A DNA stretch of 64,000 nucleotides from the NCBI GenBank assembly GCA_965226025.1, contig CBDDCD010000001.1:434001-498000 (forward strand), read 5' to 3'. Of the stretch, positions 17,065 to 25,782 are shown piece after piece. Both the position numbers and the translations under genes were made by a program. The DNA comes from Moanibacter sp965226025. GTDB lineage: Bacteria > Verrucomicrobiota > Verrucomicrobiia > Opitutales > UBA2987. Position 1 is the stretch's first letter; each line of letters opens with the position of its first letter. The notes beneath the pieces are model-generated. The model worked only from the letters and a program-made list of their open reading frames with translations, did no database searches and was not told where the DNA came from.

Positions 17065-17468
17065 GCAATGTCCGGGGTGCGGGGCACCCATTTTAACACG
17101 ACGAAACTCACTTTCACGAGGGTTTGGGAAGGGATTCGACCGCAGTGCTCGATTGAGTGGACGACAGCAGTGGAAATACCCGGAAGGTCGCCGATGTCGT
17201 ACACTGAGTCGTGCACTAAAGTCGATAGCAGATCTTGACTGCGAACCACGATGGGCGAAATCTAATGTCGTGACTCTTAATCGTGATCTAAAGTCGGAGG
17301 TTTCCATTCTGATGTCGAGGTAACCCACCCCAGACCCCTCCCAGGAGGGGATCGACGGGAGAGCACGATTGAGAGTCACGACGGGAGAGTTGACGACGAG
17401 GCTTAGGACTAAGTTTCCTATCCTGAAACCTGAACACTGACACCTCTACAGCACTGAAACCTGACACC
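17065..17468. other. Intergenic stretch downstream of proC
   Basis: No gene is supported. It contains a short CCCCTCCCAGGAGGGG hairpin near 17334-17350 and scattered GTCGTGACTCTTAATCGTGA-type words that partly repeat in inverted orientation. The tail near 17410-17465 is a degenerate CCTGAAACCTGAACACTGACACC text. Confidence 0.5.
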
Positions 17469-18305
17469 TCAACCGGACTTCGACAACTCTATCGACCGCC
17501 GCTTCGCGGCCTGAACCGTCCTACCAAGAATTCCGCGAAAATCCGCTTTCGACATCTCTTCCAATCCTGCCAAAGTCGTGCCTCCGGGCGAAGAGACCCA
17601 GTCCCTCAGAGTTTCGGGTTTCTCACCGGTATGGGCCAGCAAGCGGCTGGATCCGAGGGTCGTTTCAATGGCCAGCTTGTAGGCAACCTCTGGATCGAGT
17701 CCGGCCTCGATACCGCCATCTCGCAGACCCGCAATGAACTCGAAAACGTAGGCCGGACCGCTCCCGCTAACGGCGGTCACCGCATCGAGCTGCTCCTCGG
17801 GCAGCTGCATCACTTCTCCCATTGATCCGAGTATCTCTTCGACCGTTTTCTGGTCGACTGTATCCAACTCTCGGAGCGGAGCGTAACAGGTGATACCGGC
17901 CCCGATCTGGCCCGGTGTATTCGGCATAGCTCGGACGATGTTCGCCGCCTCGGTAAACTTCGCCGTTAATCCCTCCAGTTTGGTCCCGGCTAGTATAGAA
18001 ACGACTAATTTCCCGGCCGCGCCTTCGAGATCTTTCTCCTCCAACTCCTGCAGTTGCTGTGGCTTGATCGCGAGGACCACAATGTCCACATTCAACAAGA
18101 GTTCGCGCAGTGTCGGTGCGATATTGATACGTGTCTTCGACGCGAGAAGCTCCGCGGTACCGTCCGGAGCGCTCATGCAAGCAATGTCACCACTCTCGCA
18201 AAATCCCTTCTCCAGAAGCCCGGAGACCATCGCCGTGGCCATCCTTCCCGCCCCAATAAATGCGATCCTTGCCACGGACCGAAGGTAGTGCGGGCCCTCA
18301 GACAC
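17469..18305 (-). CDS. proC: Pyrroline-5-carboxylate reductase
   Basis: Cytoplasmic enzyme of the last proline-synthesis step, reducing pyrroline-5-carboxylate with NAD(P)H. The Rossmann motif IAFIGAGRMATAM begins near residue 14. The family motifs RAMPNTP, TAVSGSGPAYVFEFI and the C-terminal VSSPGGTTLAGLEEM are all present, and the 278-residue length is normal. A GTG at codon 11 (just before ARIAFIG) is an alternative start that removes a non-conserved leader. It sits between two IS256 copies in the same orientation. Confidence 0.93.
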   Translation of the reverse strand: MSEGPHYLRSVARIAFIGAGRMATAMVSGLLEKGFCESGDIACMSAPDGTAELLASKTRINIAPTLRELLLNVDIVVLAIKPQQLQELEEKDLEGAAGKLVVSILAGTKLEGLTAKFTEAANIVRAMPNTPGQIGAGITCYAPLRELDTVDQKTVEEILGSMGEVMQLPEEQLDAVTAVSGSGPAYVFEFIAGLRDGGIEAGLDPEVAYKLAIETTLGSSRLLAHTGEKPETLRDWVSSPGGTTLAGLEEMSKADFRGILGRTVQAAKRRSIELSKSG

Positions 18306-18422
18306 TGTCGAGGCTAATAGACTGGGACTAAGTGAGGAGACTAAGGGTACTGGACGAAGTGTTGAGGACTAAGTGTAATCACCTTTGGCTACACTTAGTC
18401 TCTCCCCTTAGTCGCCACACTT
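18306..18422. repeat. GACTAAG/CTTAGTC inverted repeats
   Basis: Repeats GGGACTAAGTG, GACTAAGGG and GACTAAGTGTA are followed by inverted ACACTTAGTC and CCTTAGTCGCC, forming a stem of about 20 bp with a short loop near 18367-18400. IS256 copy 2 begins at its right edge. Confidence 0.65.
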
Positions 18423-19859
18423 GGTGACGTCCTATCCTTCCTGTAAAAAGAAAAATGGTGTAACCTCCTGAAAACAAAAATGTAACCAAACCGGGGCCGA
18501 AAGGCGGCCCCGAAAAACAGGAGACTACACCATGAAGAAGATAGCACCGAGTGAGAAGATAGAGCAAGAGCTAATGGAAGGAATCGCGAGCAGCACAGAT
18601 CCACTGGGGGAGGCGGCCCGACGGGGAGCCCAGCTGATGCTGCAAAGAGCCTTGGAGATCGAAGTGAGCGATTTTCTGGGGCGAGAGCGCTATGAGCGCT
18701 CGAGTGATGGAGCACTGCGGGGCTACCGCAATGGCTATGAGCCGAAGAAAGTGCATCTTTGCGAAGGGACGATTGAGCTGCAGGTACCGCAGATTCGCGA
18801 CGGGCTGGAGCCGTTCGAGTCGGCCTGGCTGGAAGCGATCGGACGACGCTCGAAGCGGCTTTTGGAGCTGGTGCCGATGCTCTATGTGAAAGGGATGAGT
18901 CAGCGCGATATCGAGACGGCGCTGATCGAGTCTTTGGGGGTAGAGCAGACCGGGCGCAGCGTGGTCAATGAGGTGTGCCAAAGTCTGAGGATGGACTTTG
19001 CAAAGTGGCAGGAAAGAGATCTGAGTGGTGAGCGCGTGCTCTATCTGTTTCTGGACGGGATCTATATGAGGCTGCGGCCCGAAGACAAGAGGGCAGTGGC
19101 GGTCCTATGCGCCTACGGGATGCTCTGGGACGGACGTAAGGTATTGCTTCATATGGCCGTAGGGGACAAGGAGAGCAGCGCCTGTTGGGAGGCCTTCCTG
19201 GAGGACATGAAGAGCCGGGGATTGGCCGATCCAGTACTCAGTGTGATGGACGGTAATTCGGGTCTACGCAAGGCGGTGGGAAGGAAGTTTCCGAACAGCC
19301 TGGTGCAGCGCTGCCAGGTGCACAAGATGCGCAACATCGTCAACAAGCTTCCAGAGGTAGCCCGTCCCACCCTCAAAAAGCTCATTCACAAAGCCTTTAC
19401 GGCGAAGGGATACCGCGAGGCTGTAGAACAGGCTCGCGCCATCATCGAGGAATACAAGGGGAGCTTTCCAGCCGCCATGAAGTGCCTGGAGCGTGACCTG
19501 GAGGAATCGCTCACAGCGCTGAAATTTCCCTTCCTGCACCGAAAACAGATCCGCACCACCAATCTGCTGGAGCGACTCTTCGGGGAAGGGCGCCGTCGCA
19601 CCAAAGTGATTCCCCGATTCCGCTCCGAAACGAGCGGACTGTGCCTGATCTTCGCGGTCCTGGTGGATGCCTCAGAAGGCTGGCGAGGAGTCCGCATGGA
19701 ACCCTACCTGGTGGAACGACTCAAACAGATCTGGAGCGATCCGGAGAGCACCTGGGAGGATCCGGACCTGATGAAATTCGCTGCCTGAAGGGAAGAAAGT
19801 AAAGATAATCTAATAGAGGTTATGCCATTTCGATTTTACAGGAAAAGGCGGACTTGACC
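18423..19859 (+). mobile_element. IS256-family element, copy 2 of 3
   Basis: Same 1,437-bp sequence and ends as copy 1. No matching target duplication is visible (left flank GCCACACTT, right flank CCTTCGAGC), which suggests recombination between copies or decay of one flank. Together with copy 1 it brackets proC in direct orientation. Confidence 0.92.
18532..19788 (+). CDS. IS256 (Mutator) family transposase, copy 2
   Basis: Identical in protein sequence to the transposase at 15195, including the D175, D240 and E347 catalytic positions and the C261/H264 pair. The frame is intact. The identity to copies 1 and 3 points to recent transposition. Confidence 0.95.
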   Translation: MKKIAPSEKIEQELMEGIASSTDPLGEAARRGAQLMLQRALEIEVSDFLGRERYERSSDGALRGYRNGYEPKKVHLCEGTIELQVPQIRDGLEPFESAWLEAIGRRSKRLLELVPMLYVKGMSQRDIETALIESLGVEQTGRSVVNEVCQSLRMDFAKWQERDLSGERVLYLFLDGIYMRLRPEDKRAVAVLCAYGMLWDGRKVLLHMAVGDKESSACWEAFLEDMKSRGLADPVLSVMDGNSGLRKAVGRKFPNSLVQRCQVHKMRNIVNKLPEVARPTLKKLIHKAFTAKGYREAVEQARAIIEEYKGSFPAAMKCLERDLEESLTALKFPFLHRKQIRTTNLLERLFGEGRRRTKVIPRFRSETSGLCLIFAVLVDASEGWRGVRMEPYLVERLKQIWSDPESTWEDPDLMKFAA

Positions 19860-20211
19860 CCTTCGAGCTTCGTCGGGTACGCTTAGTCCCCACTCCTAAT
19901 CCCTGAGCCGACCACTCGACTAAGCGGTCCGACTAAGGTAACCGACTAACAGTTGCGACTAGGTGTGATCAGAGCCGGCTTTCTAAGGTGTTGTGAGAGC
20001 AAGCCGCGGCAACCCGTGAGGGATATCTTGTCCAAATGGGTTGCTCGGAAATCTGTGAGAAAAGCGAGCTTTTCGATAAGAAATCTCCCCTGCTGGGCAG
20101 TATGAATATCTGCAGAGCTCTAACACAAAAACTCACGGCCGTGAGTTTATGTGTTAGCTATTCGCATATGCCTGTATTTTTCAGGCAATGGGCGGGGAAG
20201 GCCAAAATTGG
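19860..20211. other. Structured intergenic region with several hairpins
   Basis: 19860-19970 is GACTAAG-family repeat text. Beyond it lie a GCAACCC/GGGTTGC pair (about 20008-20045), a 44-bp near-perfect palindrome centred on ACTCACGGCCGTGAGT (20117-20160) and a small GCCTG/CAGGC hairpin (about 20168-20184). The palindrome could be an operator or a terminator for either neighbour; no known RNA family is recognised. Confidence 0.5.
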
Positions 20212-20412
20212 CTACTTTGATTCTGCGGGTTGGTAGTTTCTCATCCGTTCTAGCAGAGGAATGAATACATCGGGGTCATCGACGTCATCTTTGGAAACGA
20301 AGGTAGCTCCGAATCTCTCGTAGCCGGCCCAAATCGAATCGAGTGGTTCGAGGGAAGAGGAGACCGTTATTCGAATTCCTTCAGCAATTGTGGAAAAGAC
20401 CGATAATCTCAT
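20212..20412 (-). CDS. Small hypothetical protein or gene remnant
   Basis: A 66-codon frame on the minus strand with protein-like composition (SIWAGYERFGATFVSKDDVD, then IPLLERMRNYQPAESK). It is not recognised. It lies 37 bp from the divergent porin gene and ends in the hairpin-rich region. It might be a short regulator or the C-terminal remnant of a longer gene. No strong ribosome binding site is seen. Confidence 0.28.
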   Translation of the reverse strand: MRLSVFSTIAEGIRITVSSSLEPLDSIWAGYERFGATFVSKDDVDDPDVFIPLLERMRNYQPAESK

Positions 20413-20449
20413 CTATCTCGACTAGAGGGGAAGGTACGGTGAAAACCAC

Positions 20450-21550
20450 ATGATAGGGCACCGATGGGGCTCTGCATTGATAATCGTTCTTGGGTTGTCC
20501 CTCTGTCCGTGGAGTCGGGCAGTTGACACAGGCAAGGATGACTCGCTGCAGGTGAGTCATCAGCAAGGAGAGAATGTCCGAACGCAAGGCAGCAGGCACG
20601 CGCTGCGCGTCCAGTATCTCCTGCAGCCGCAGTTCGAGCATTTTGAAAGGGGTGGCGGAGAGTCCGAAAGCTCTTTCAATATCAAGAGAGCACAGTTGAG
20701 GTTTTCTGGGCATATTCTCGACCCACGCTTGAAGTACAAGACGATGGTCATGGGCACCACCGCGTCGGGCGACTTCGACGTTGATCTGCGGGACCTGTGG
20801 GTGTCCTGGCGTTTGACGGATGCCTTTCAGTTTCAGGCAGGCCAGTTCCTCGTCCACTTCGATTATGAGAACCTCGCTCCCACTTGGGCTCTGCAATTGG
20901 TGAATCGATCCATTATCAACTCCCGACTGGGTTTCGAGCGAGATATCGGCGTTCAGGCGCATGGCAATCTGCTTTCCAATCGCCTGCAATATTATCTTTA
21001 TGCGATGAATGGAGATGGGCGAAACGAGCTGAACAACTGGAACGATCTGATTTACGGGACCCGAGTTGATCTTCATATCCTCGGCAAACATCAATACGTG
21101 CTGCCAGATTTGAAGCCATCGGATGAGCCCCACCTGGCCTTAGGGTTCGCCTTTCTGCACGACATGGGCAACGCCCGCGTGGACACCAATCGCCTTAACC
21201 GCGTCACCACCGATCTCATCTTTCGCTACATGGGATTCTCCGCGCTTGGTCTAGTGAACTGGGCCCGAAATGAAGATCGAGATGCAACGGATTTCGGATA
21301 CCTTGTGCAGGGAGGCTACTTCGTCGTGCCCGACCGCCTGGAAGTAGCGGGACGCTGGGCGGCGATCGGCCGAGGCGATGCCCTGGGTGATGATCTGGCC
21401 GATCCCCGCGAGGCCACGATCGGGCTGAACTATTACTTCAAGGCGCACAAGGTCAAATTGCAGGCGGATTATAGCCGGCTGTGGAACAACAAATCGAAAA
21501 TCGGGCAGGATGACGATCGTCTACGCCTACAGCTCCAATTATTCTTCTAA
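20450..21550 (+). CDS. OprO/OprP-type phosphate-selective-like porin
   Basis: A 366-residue outer-membrane beta-barrel protein. It has a signal peptide (about residues 1-24, cleavage near SRA-VD) and alternating amphipathic strands with the porin O/P pattern: FNIKRAQLRFSGHI, FQFQAGQFLVHFDYENL, then strands ending in KVKLQADYSRLW and a C-terminal aromatic LQLFF typical of barrel insertion. The substrate cannot be inferred. It is the first gene of the run leading through a periplasmic binding protein and kinase to the Kai genes, 16 bp upstream of the next start. Confidence 0.8.
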   Translation: MIGHRWGSALIIVLGLSLCPWSRAVDTGKDDSLQVSHQQGENVRTQGSRHALRVQYLLQPQFEHFERGGGESESSFNIKRAQLRFSGHILDPRLKYKTMVMGTTASGDFDVDLRDLWVSWRLTDAFQFQAGQFLVHFDYENLAPTWALQLVNRSIINSRLGFERDIGVQAHGNLLSNRLQYYLYAMNGDGRNELNNWNDLIYGTRVDLHILGKHQYVLPDLKPSDEPHLALGFAFLHDMGNARVDTNRLNRVTTDLIFRYMGFSALGLVNWARNEDRDATDFGYLVQGGYFVVPDRLEVAGRWAAIGRGDALGDDLADPREATIGLNYYFKAHKVKLQADYSRLWNNKSKIGQDDDRLRLQLQLFF

Positions 21551-21566
21551 GACGTCAGTGTCTACA

Positions 21567-22592
21567 ATGATGAAAATTAAAACAAAGATCGCTGTAGGAG
21601 CGGTGATCGTGGCGGCAGGGGCAGCATTTACGTTCCTTCAGTTTCGGCAGGAGCGCAGGGGAAATGAGGAATTCACCGGGCCGACCAAGAAAGTGGTGGT
21701 TGGCGCCGAAGCCGGCATGCTTCCCGCAGCGGTTTGGATAGCGGAAGCCAAAGGCTTTTTCAAACGGGAAGGGCTCGAAGTAACGATCAAGCCATTTGAT
21801 TCGGGCCGTCTGAGCTTTCTCGCCATGCTGGACGGCGAGGGCATTGACATATCCACGGTTGCGCCGACCCCAATCATGTTCAAGAGCTTCGATCGAGATG
21901 ATTTCGCTATCTTTGCCACCTTCGTTTACTCGTATGATGACGTGAAGGTCATCGCGCGGGAAGACAAAGGAGTGAAGACCGTAGTCGATCTGAAAGGCAG
22001 GAAAGTCGGCGCGACCGCGGGAACAACCGGCCAGTTTTTTCTGAACGCGTTCCTTACGGACAATGGCATTCCGAGCTCGGAGGTGGAGGAAGTAGATATT
22101 GCACCGTCGGAGTTGCCGGAGGCCCTCGAGCGCCACGAGGTGGACGCCATCGTGATATGGGAACCTCACGCTAGAAAGGCCGAGCAACTGCTGCAAGGTC
22201 GAGCCGTTAGGCTTCCGACTTCGGAAGTCTATAAAGAGACGTTCAATTTCATGGTCACAAAAGACTACGCCGTGGCCCACCCGGATGTTCTTGAGAGTTT
22301 TCTCAGAGCAGCAGACGCGGCGACGAAGTTCATTGCTTCCCACACCGAGGAATCGCAATCGATCGTAGCCAGAAGACTGGATCTGGATCTCGCGGCCACC
22401 ACTGAACTCTGGGACGATTTCGTATTCGAGATTTCCCTGGACCAGAGTCTACTTCGGGTGCTGGAAGACGAAGCAAGCTGGGCTCTCAGAAACGGTTTAG
22501 CGCGTGGAACCAAAATGCCGAACTACCTTGAATACCTTTATCCGGGGCCTCTTGAAGCAGTCAAGCCGGAGGCCGTCACACTCTTTCATTGA
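21567..22592 (+). CDS. NMT1/SsuA-like periplasmic substrate-binding protein
   Basis: A 341-residue protein from ATG 21567, chosen because a membrane/signal segment (KIAVGAVIVAAGAAFTFLQF) begins there; an upstream in-frame ATG at 21510 overlaps the porin gene. The fold is a type-II binding protein of the NMT1/THI5/SsuA group. Motifs include VVGAEAGMLPAAVWIAEAKG, KGFFKREGLEV, DISTVAPTPIM, and the hinge motif VDLKGRKVGATAGTTGQFFL. No ABC permease or ATPase is nearby. Its 4-bp-level proximity to a sensor kinase suggests it presents a ligand to that kinase rather than to a transporter; this is inference. Confidence 0.8.
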   Translation: MMKIKTKIAVGAVIVAAGAAFTFLQFRQERRGNEEFTGPTKKVVVGAEAGMLPAAVWIAEAKGFFKREGLEVTIKPFDSGRLSFLAMLDGEGIDISTVAPTPIMFKSFDRDDFAIFATFVYSYDDVKVIAREDKGVKTVVDLKGRKVGATAGTTGQFFLNAFLTDNGIPSSEVEEVDIAPSELPEALERHEVDAIVIWEPHARKAEQLLQGRAVRLPTSEVYKETFNFMVTKDYAVAHPDVLESFLRAADAATKFIASHTEESQSIVARRLDLDLAATTELWDDFVFEISLDQSLLRVLEDEASWALRNGLARGTKMPNYLEYLYPGPLEAVKPEAVTLFH

Positions 22593-22624
22593 GAGAGAAC
22601 GGATGTTCGAGTGAAAGCACACCC

Positions 22625-23017
22625 ATGAACATCTCGAGCAGATTGCACATCGTGGCGATTCTGCCGGTTTTGCTTGTCGTCGTGATCGCCTGCACGTTGC
22701 TCTACTCCGCGCGCGCTATTCATGATGCGGTCAAACGGGAGCAGGGAGCCCTATCCCTTACCCGAGGGATCTTCGAATTAGATGTCCTTGCCCATGAGTA
22801 TATTTCTCAGCCCTTCCACGGAACACGGGCCAGAGAACAATGGAAACTTAGACACCAATCCCTGACACTGCATTTCACCGACCTGCCGGTAACGGATAGC
22901 TCCGATAGAAGGGACCTTAAGCAGGTGCTCATTCTTCATAGCCAGCTCGGCGATCTATTCGCCCGGCTGGAGGCACAGCATGAAGAAACCGGCCTAACGG
23001 CGGATAAAAGTCCATGA
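22625..23017 (+). CDS. N-terminal half of a split sensor histidine kinase
   Basis: A 130-residue protein from ATG 22625 (a TTG at 22589 overlapping the previous gene is an alternative). It has one membrane helix (about residues 7-27) and a helical periplasmic segment (EQWKLRHQSLTLHFTDL..., LHSQLGDLFARLEAQHEE). It ends in an ATGA overlap with the next frame, which supplies exactly the missing half of a standard kinase (rest of periplasmic domain, second helix, HAMP, kinase). A single-base shift at about 23012 would fuse them. Either a frameshift mutation, a sequencing error, or a coupled two-chain receptor. Confidence 0.6.
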   Translation: MNISSRLHIVAILPVLLVVVIACTLLYSARAIHDAVKREQGALSLTRGIFELDVLAHEYISQPFHGTRAREQWKLRHQSLTLHFTDLPVTDSSDRRDLKQVLILHSQLGDLFARLEAQHEETGLTADKSP

Positions 23018-24138
23018 GCGAGGAAATGAAACAGCGCCTGATTGGGCAGATTCAGACCCGCTCCCAATCTCTCGTAGCGCTCGCTTCCCACTTGGCCGAG
23101 TCGGCCGATGCAAGGAAGCAGGGTGTCCTCCGTACTGGCGGCTTGCTTATCCTGGCCTCGGTGGTGGTCACGGCGGCCCTACTGGTGTTGATTTCGCTCT
23201 TGATCAGCCGGAGTATTACGAAGCCGATACATCAACTGCACATGGGCACCGAGATGATCGGGCGGGGCCACTTTGACCACCGCGTGGGTACGGATCGGCA
23301 GGATGAGATCGGGCAGCTTTCCCGTGCTTTTGATAGGATGGTGGCGAACTTGAAATCGGTTACGGCCTCCCGGGACGAACTCGATCTTGAAGTGGCCGAA
23401 CGCAAGCGCGCGGAGGAAACGATCAGGAGCAAATCCGAAGAACTGGAGCGATCAAACGGAGGACTGGAACAATTCGCCTACGTGGCGTCACACGACCTCC
23501 AGGAACCTTTACGTGCTGTATCAGGCTGTTTACAGCTTTTAGAGCAGCGATACAAAGGCAAACTCGATACTGGTGCCGACCAATTCATCTCCCATGCCGT
23601 AGACGGAGCTCTCCGTATGCAGGTACTTATCCACGGCTTGTTAGAATATTCTCGTGTGGGAACCGGTGGCGAAGAGTTCGAGGAAATTGATAGTGAGGCT
23701 GTGCTGAATCAAGCTATCACCAATTTACAGGTAGCCATCGAGGAGAGTGGCGCAGTGATCACTCATGATCCCATTCCATCGATGATGGCTGATGGTGTGC
23801 AACTGAGCCAGCTGTTTCAGAATCTGATCGGCAACGCCATCAAGTTCCACAGTGATAAGCCCCCCGAAATCCATACTGGGGTTGAGCCCAAGAATGGTGA
23901 GTGGCAGTTTTCAGTTCGCGATAACGGCATTGGTATCGAATCTCAGTATGCCGAGCGCATCTTTGGCGTTTTTCAGCGGTTGCACACAAGGGAGGAGTAT
24001 TCCGGAACCGGCATCGGCTTGGCGATCTGTAAAAAGATCGTAGAGCGCCACGGCGGGCGTATGTGGCTGGAGTCAGAATTGGAGCATGGGTCGAAGTTTT
24101 ATTTCACTATTCCAAGAAACGGAGGTATCACATCATGA
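23014..24138 (+). CDS. C-terminal half of the split sensor histidine kinase (HAMP-HisKA-HATPase)
   Basis: A 374-residue protein with the remainder of a periplasmic helix (residues 1-38), a membrane helix (about 41-64), a HAMP domain (65-118), a short coiled coil, and a kinase core. The phospho-acceptor is H160 in FAYVASHDLQEPLRAV. The ATP-binding motifs are LFQNLIGNAIKF (N box), VRDNGIGI (G1) and GTGIGLAICKKIVERHGG (G2). The H-box is of the Cph1/phytochrome-kinase type. It overlaps the upstream half by ATGA and the response regulator by 4 bp, so that regulator is its likely partner. Confidence 0.85.
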   Translation: MSEEMKQRLIGQIQTRSQSLVALASHLAESADARKQGVLRTGGLLILASVVVTAALLVLISLLISRSITKPIHQLHMGTEMIGRGHFDHRVGTDRQDEIGQLSRAFDRMVANLKSVTASRDELDLEVAERKRAEETIRSKSEELERSNGGLEQFAYVASHDLQEPLRAVSGCLQLLEQRYKGKLDTGADQFISHAVDGALRMQVLIHGLLEYSRVGTGGEEFEEIDSEAVLNQAITNLQVAIEESGAVITHDPIPSMMADGVQLSQLFQNLIGNAIKFHSDKPPEIHTGVEPKNGEWQFSVRDNGIGIESQYAERIFGVFQRLHTREEYSGTGIGLAICKKIVERHGGRMWLESELEHGSKFYFTIPRNGGITS

Positions 24139-24581
24139 GCACTGGAGGGGTCGGCAGACCCGTTGAAATCCTGATGGTAGAAGACAGCCCTACGGATGCA
24201 TTGCTGGCCAGGGAAGCGCTCAGGGATGCTAAGGTGAAAAACAGCCTGCATGAGGTAGTAGATGGTGTGGAGGTCATGGCGTTCCTGAAGCACGAAGGTC
24301 AGTATGCTGACGCACCTCGTCCAGATCTCATCCTACTCGATCTGAACCTGCCAAAGAAGGATGGGCGTGAGGTGTTGGCAGAAATTAAGGAGGATCCTAA
24401 TCTGAAGCGCATCCCTGTGGTCGTCCTCACGACTTCGAAAACGGAGGAGGACCGGCTCAAAGCCTATGACCTGAGCGCAAACTGCTTTATTACCAAGCCG
24501 GTTGATTTTATCCAGTTCACCAAAATAATAAAGTCCATCGAACACTTTTGGTTCGAGGTGGTGAGTTTGCCACCGAAATGA
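24135..24581 (+). CDS. Single-domain response regulator (Rcp1-like)
   Basis: A 148-residue stand-alone receiver with no output domain. D69 in LILLDLNLPKKDG is the phosphorylation site, the acidic pair is in MVEDSPTDAL, and T/S and K positions are in VVVLTTSKTEED and CFITKPVD. It resembles Rcp1-type regulators that pair with Cph1-like kinases, matching the kinase immediately upstream. The start ATG 24135 overlaps the kinase stop and the stop overlaps the next start (ATGA), so it is embedded in the Kai operon. Confidence 0.9.
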   Translation: MSTGGVGRPVEILMVEDSPTDALLAREALRDAKVKNSLHEVVDGVEVMAFLKHEGQYADAPRPDLILLDLNLPKKDGREVLAEIKEDPNLKRIPVVVLTTSKTEEDRLKAYDLSANCFITKPVDFIQFTKIIKSIEHFWFEVVSLPPK

Positions 24582-25471
24582 AGGCAATGGAAGGTAAACT
24601 CCTCAAACTCCTGCTGGTCGAGGACAATCCCACCGATGTCCTCATGCTGAGAGAAGCTCTAGCAGAAACAACCACGGCTCAGTTTGATCTGGACCATGTC
24701 GAGCGGCTCAGCGGGGCCGTTCAACGCCTCGGTAAAGAAGCCTTTGATGTGGTCTTATTGGATCTCTCCCTGCCGGACAGCCAAGGGCTTGACACGCTTG
24801 TTCAGTTGCAGGAGCAAGCGTTCGAGGCGCCGGTTATTGTGCTGACCGGAACCGACGACGAAAACCTGGCCCTAAAAGCAGTTCAGATGGGGGCGCAGGA
24901 CTACCTGGTCAAGAGGCAGTCGGATAGCAATTTGCTGGTGCGTGCGATCCGCTATGCCGTTGAGCGCCACCGCCTGCTGGCAGAAGCAGAATTGGAACAG
25001 ACTCGGCAGCGGCAGCAACAGGAGCGGGAACTACAGTCGTTCGATCGGCTTTCCGGTCCTCCACCAACCATTGTTACGGCACGAACGTTCGGCATGGCGC
25101 CGTTGCGCAAAAGCGTGCCGGATACGTTCAACGAATGGGTCCAACGCTATGGAGACTTGATGGACCTGGCCCTGGAGCAGCGGAGCTTTAAGGTGGAGCA
25201 TAACCTCTCAGAAAGGCTTCGCTCCATCGGTGAGAGCATTGGCCTCCTGAAGGCGGGACCCCGCGATGTGGTGGAGATTCACGGCACGGCTTTGAAAAGA
25301 AAGAGCAGCGAAGCCACGCCCCAGAAAGCGCAGGTCTATGCCGAGGAGGGCCGTTTGATGGTCCTTGAACTCATGGGCTACCTGGCCGCTTACTACCGGA
25401 CCTTTTCTATAGGCGCCAGAAAGCCCCATGTTTCAGATACCGGACAAACTAAAATTGTGAAAGGAGAATAA
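24578..25471 (+). CDS. Receiver protein with a KaiA-like C-terminal domain (putative clock regulator)
   Basis: A 297-residue protein with two parts. Residues ~9-130 are a receiver domain with a phosphorylatable D62 (VVLLDLSLPDSQG), acidic pair VEDNPTD and K-loop region DYLVKRQSD. A charged linker (130-175) follows. Residues ~183-280 form an all-helical domain resembling the KaiA C-terminal domain: RDVVEIH (residues 229-235) aligns with SQVLEIH of S. elongatus KaiA, and EEGRLMVLELMGYLAAYYR with DYRLTLIDVIAHLCEMYRR (recalled sequence). RsbU_N is a related fold and an alternative reading. Its position two bases before kaiB supports a KaiA3-like role, stimulating KaiC phosphorylation under receiver control. 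Confidence 0.75.
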   Translation: MKAMEGKLLKLLLVEDNPTDVLMLREALAETTTAQFDLDHVERLSGAVQRLGKEAFDVVLLDLSLPDSQGLDTLVQLQEQAFEAPVIVLTGTDDENLALKAVQMGAQDYLVKRQSDSNLLVRAIRYAVERHRLLAEAELEQTRQRQQQERELQSFDRLSGPPPTIVTARTFGMAPLRKSVPDTFNEWVQRYGDLMDLALEQRSFKVEHNLSERLRSIGESIGLLKAGPRDVVEIHGTALKRKSSEATPQKAQVYAEEGRLMVLELMGYLAAYYRTFSIGARKPHVSDTGQTKIVKGE

Positions 25472-25473
25472 CC

Positions 25474-25782
25474 GTGGATAAATATTTGCTGAAGTTGTAT
25501 GTGACCGGGCAAACCCCGACATCCATGCGTGCCATAGCTAACATACAGCGGATTTGTGAAGAGGAATTGAGGGGCCAATATGAGATGGTTGTCATCGATG
25601 TGCTGGAACGCCCCCAACTGGCAGAGGACGAGAAAATCTTAGCGACACCGACCCTGATCAAGAAGTTGCCGCCCCCGCTACGACGCGTTATCGGTGATAT
25701 GTCCGATACCGAGAAGGTGCTGCTGGGACTGGACCTACAGCCTTATCCTGGTTCTGAAAAGCCAGAAGGAGGTGAAGGATAA
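25474..25782 (+). CDS. kaiB: Circadian clock protein KaiB
   Basis: A 102-residue KaiB from GTG 25474, preceded by AAAGGAG at good spacing. It is a thioredoxin-like, fold-switching partner of KaiC. The diagnostic stretches LKLYVTGQTPTSMRAI, YEMVVIDVLERPQLAE, EKILATPTLIKKLPPP and RRVIGDMSDTEKVLLGLDL are all present, making this a KaiB of the canonical, KaiC-partner kind rather than a diverged homologue. Its TAA overlaps the kaiC ATG by one base (TAATG), giving tight coupling and stoichiometric expression. Confidence 0.95.
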   Translation: MDKYLLKLYVTGQTPTSMRAIANIQRICEEELRGQYEMVVIDVLERPQLAEDEKILATPTLIKKLPPPLRRVIGDMSDTEKVLLGLDLQPYPGSEKPEGGEG

